Assembly (NCBI RefSeq): GCF_028289705.1
Contig: NZ_JANQOI010000100.1
Coordinates: 1 to 64,000, forward strand
DNA length: 64,000 bases
From: Pelagibius sp.
Lineage (GTDB): Bacteria > Pseudomonadota > Alphaproteobacteria > Kiloniellales > Kiloniellaceae
Direction: 5' to 3'
The position numbers and the translations under genes were made by a program. Below are positions 62,134-64,000 of the stretch, piece after piece; positions within the stretch are counted from its first letter, which is position 1; the number at the start of each line of letters is the position of its first letter. Below the pieces are notes generated by a model. It worked only from the letters and a program-made list of their open reading frames with translations. It did no database searches and had not been told where the DNA came from.

Positions 62134-63480
62134 TCAGATATCTTCTGCGGCAATGCGTTGGCGGACAATCGGCGTCATGAGCGGATCGTCGCCGTCCTCA
62201 GTCTGACCGATCACAAAGGCGTCCTGCAAGCATCGGCTTGCCGCCTCGGCGGCCTCGGCGTTGGCCGCATGGACCACCCCCAGAGGATCGCCGGCGTTCA
62301 CCGCGCTGCCCAAGGCCACGAGATCGCTGAATCCGACGGTATAATCAATCCGGTCCTCCACCCGCCGGCGCCCGCCCCCCAGTTCCACCACCGCCAGGCC
62401 GACGGCGCGGGTATCGCAGGCAACAAGCTGCCCCGCCGACGGAGCCGGCACCGGGCGCTGCACCGGCGCCTCAGGGAGATAGTCCGCAGCGCGCTCGACG
62501 AAATCGGTGGGACCGCCCAGGGCTGCCACCATGGCCCCGAACCTTTCCGCCGCGCGCCCGGAGGTCAGCGCCGTCACTGCCAGTTCGGCCGCGTCCTCAG
62601 GACCGGCAGCGAGACCGCCCAGCAGCAGCATCTCGGCGGCCAGCATCAACACGACTTCCAACAGGCCCGGATCGGCGCCGGATACTTTCAGAACCTCCAC
62701 GGCCTCGGCGACTTCCAGGGCGTTGCCGGCTGTCGTTCCCAGCGGCTGGCTCATGTCGGTGATCAGGGCGGTGGTGGGTAGGCCGGCGCCGCCGGCGACG
62801 GCGACGATGCTCTCGGCCAATGCCCGCGCGTCCTCTTCCCTGGCGGCGAAGGCGCCGCTGCCGGTCTTCACGTCCATCACCAGGCCCTGCAGGCCGGCAG
62901 CCAGTTTCTTCGACAAGATGGAGGCGGTGATCAGGGGAATGGACTCCACCGTCGCGGTGACGTCGCGGATGGCATAGAGCCGCCGGTCCGCCGGCGCCAG
63001 GTCCCCCGTCTGCCCAATGATAGCGCAGCCGGCGTCCTTCACCGCGCGGCGAAAGACTTCGACGTCCGGCGCGGTGTCGTAGCCGGGAATGGAATCCAGC
63101 TTGTCGAGGGTGCCGCCGGTGTGGCCGAGGCCGCGGCCGGAGATCATCGGCACGAAGGCCCCACAGGCGGCCAACAGCGGGCCCAGGATCAGGCTCACCT
63201 TATCGCCGACGCCGCCGGTGGAATGCTTGTCGAGGCAGGGGCCGGGGAGGTCCAGGGCGTCCCAGCTCAGTTGCTGGCCGGAGCGGGTCATGGCGCGGGT
63301 CAGCGCCACCGCCTCCTGCCGGCTCATGCCCTTCAGGAAAACCGCCATGGCAAAGGCCGCCACCTGGCCCTCGCCGATACTCTGGTCGGCGATGCCCGCA
63401 ACGAAGTCGGCGATTTGCGTCTCGGTCAGGCTCTCGCCGTCGCGCTTGCAGCGGATCACCTCCTGGGGCAGGAAGACCAT
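62134..63480 (-). CDS. deoA: Thymidine phosphorylase
   Basis: 448 aa. It phosphorolyses thymidine to thymine and 2-deoxyribose-1-phosphate. LDKHSTGGVGDKVSLILGPLLAACG (about 83-107) is the phosphate- and pyrimidine-binding signature, followed by MISGRGLGHTGGTLDKLDSIPG and LVMDVKTGSGAFA. It overlaps the deoC stop by one base (TGATG), so deoC and deoA form a deoxyribonucleoside catabolism operon. Confidence 0.97.
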   Translation of the reverse strand: MVFLPQEVIRCKRDGESLTETQIADFVAGIADQSIGEGQVAAFAMAVFLKGMSRQEAVALTRAMTRSGQQLSWDALDLPGPCLDKHSTGGVGDKVSLILGPLLAACGAFVPMISGRGLGHTGGTLDKLDSIPGYDTAPDVEVFRRAVKDAGCAIIGQTGDLAPADRRLYAIRDVTATVESIPLITASILSKKLAAGLQGLVMDVKTGSGAFAAREEDARALAESIVAVAGGAGLPTTALITDMSQPLGTTAGNALEVAEAVEVLKVSGADPGLLEVVLMLAAEMLLLGGLAAGPEDAAELAVTALTSGRAAERFGAMVAALGGPTDFVERAADYLPEAPVQRPVPAPSAGQLVACDTRAVGLAVVELGGGRRRVEDRIDYTVGFSDLVALGSAVNAGDPLGVVHAANAEAAEAASRCLQDAFVIGQTEDGDDPLMTPIVRQRIAAEDI

Positions 63481-64000
63481 CAGTAGCCCTGCTTTGCCGC
63501 CGGCGGCGGTGCCTCGCCGCCCAGCACGGCCAGCAGATCGTTCAACAGGCCGGAGGCGCCAAAGCGAAAGCGCCGGGCATCGGCCCAGTTGGCACCCATG
63601 ATGCGGTCGGCCAGCGCCAGATAGGCGCCCGCAGCCGCCGTGTCGCGAATGCCGCCGGCGGCCTTGAAGCCGGCGTCGGCGCCGTGGTCCTTGATCGCCT
63701 TCAGCATGGCTTCGGCCGCCTCCAGGGTCGCCGATACGGCGATCTTCCCGGTGGACGTCTTGACGAAGTCGGCGCCGGCGACGATCACGGCCGTCGCGGC
63801 GTCGTAGATGACCGCCGGATCCTTCAGTTCCCCGGTCTCCAGGATCACCTTCAGCGACGCCTGGCTGCCGCAGGCCTCCTTGCAGGCGGCTACCATCTCA
63901 CAGGCCAGGGGCGTGTCACCGGCAAGCCAACGGCGATAGGGCATCACCAGATCGACTTCGTCGCCGCCGGCGTCGACAATCTCGCGGGTATCGCGGAGCG
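63480..64000 (-). CDS. deoC: Deoxyribose-phosphate aldolase, N-terminus cut by window edge
   Basis: About 172 C-terminal residues are inside the window. The aldolase splits 2-deoxyribose-5-phosphate to acetaldehyde and glyceraldehyde-3-phosphate. GADFVKTSTGK has the Schiff-base Lys, VILETGEL and GFKAAGGIRD are conserved, and the frame continues upstream as VDAGGDEVDLVMPYRRW past position 64000. It ends in a short Pro/Ala tail. Coupled to deoA by the TGATG overlap. Confidence 0.94.
   Translation of the reverse strand, partial: LRDTREIVDAGGDEVDLVMPYRRWLAGDTPLACEMVAACKEACGSQASLKVILETGELKDPAVIYDAATAVIVAGADFVKTSTGKIAVSATLEAAEAMLKAIKDHGADAGFKAAGGIRDTAAAGAYLALADRIMGANWADARRFRFGASGLLNDLLAVLGGEAPPPAAKQGY

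Overview
The window is GC-rich (roughly two-thirds G+C by eye) and densely coded, and looks chromosomal. Gene order and content point to an alphaproteobacterium, most likely a Rhodospirillales-type organism. The evidence is the ispA-xseB-HDAC block, the cysG-DUF2849-cysI-DUF934-cysH sulfite operon typical of that class, a BigR/SqrR-type persulfide sensor, a LuxI/LuxR pair, and a complete nap operon. No rRNA, tRNA or CRISPR array was recognised.

Layout. 0-9.9 kb: end of an isoprenoid block (ispA partial, xseB, HDAC-like amidohydrolase), an RND efflux pair, a TusA-like sulfurtransferase divergent from a persulfide-sensor-like ArsR regulator, an XRE regulator, a degenerate nuclease-fold protein and a 2OG-Fe(II) oxygenase. 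9.9-13.4 kb: queuosine genes queA-tgt-queG, interrupted by a perfect 25-bp inverted repeat. 13.4-18.9 kb: a lipoprotein, then the sulfite assimilation operon. 19.4-20.7 kb: a SleB-type wall hydrolase and a PilZ-like protein. 20.8-27.5 kb: a one-strand cluster of XRE regulator, LuxR, LuxI, an 86-aa protein, P450, MFS exporter and acyl-CoA ligase, with a near-perfect lux box before luxI. 27.9-31.5 kb: an orphan CHASE4-like histidine kinase and an ECF sigma/RskA anti-sigma pair. 31.5-38.5 kb: an iron block (imelysin, di-haem oxidoreductase, second imelysin-like protein, DUF1513 protein, PiuC hydroxylase) divergent from bfd across a Fur-box-like site, then bacterioferritin. 38.5-43.3 kb: glutathione transferase, solitary TRAP binding protein, a dispersed repeat, a TetR regulator and peroxiredoxin that share an operator, a DUF1330 protein and a LysR regulator. 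43.4-47.9 kb: napEFDABC behind an FNR-like box.

47.9-55.8 kb is visibly less GC-rich and looks accessory. It begins with a compact operon of four reading frames: a winged-helix-like protein, a Rad50/SMC-like ABC ATPase with a paired-CxxC hook, an unrecognised all-helical protein and a PD-(D/E)XK nuclease. The nuclease frame has no ATG or GTG start. It is joined to the helical protein by a dnaX-like -1 frameshift cassette: SD-like AAGGA, slippery A AAA AAG, stop codon, 6-nt spacer, 7-bp GC stem. I read this as a probable SMC-type conflict or defence system, related in general plan to Lamassu and ABC-three-component systems, whose nuclease is made by programmed frameshifting. This is the most interesting feature here. 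A cytochrome c, a PQQ-type sugar dehydrogenase and a surface-adhesin-E-like protein follow.

55.8-64 kb returns to ordinary chromosomal genes: GFA-family protein, TauE/SafE transporter, PCMT-like methyltransferase, MTA/SAH nucleosidase, HAD hydrolase, 5'-nucleotidase, PhyH-type dioxygenase, and deoA with partial deoC running off the right edge.
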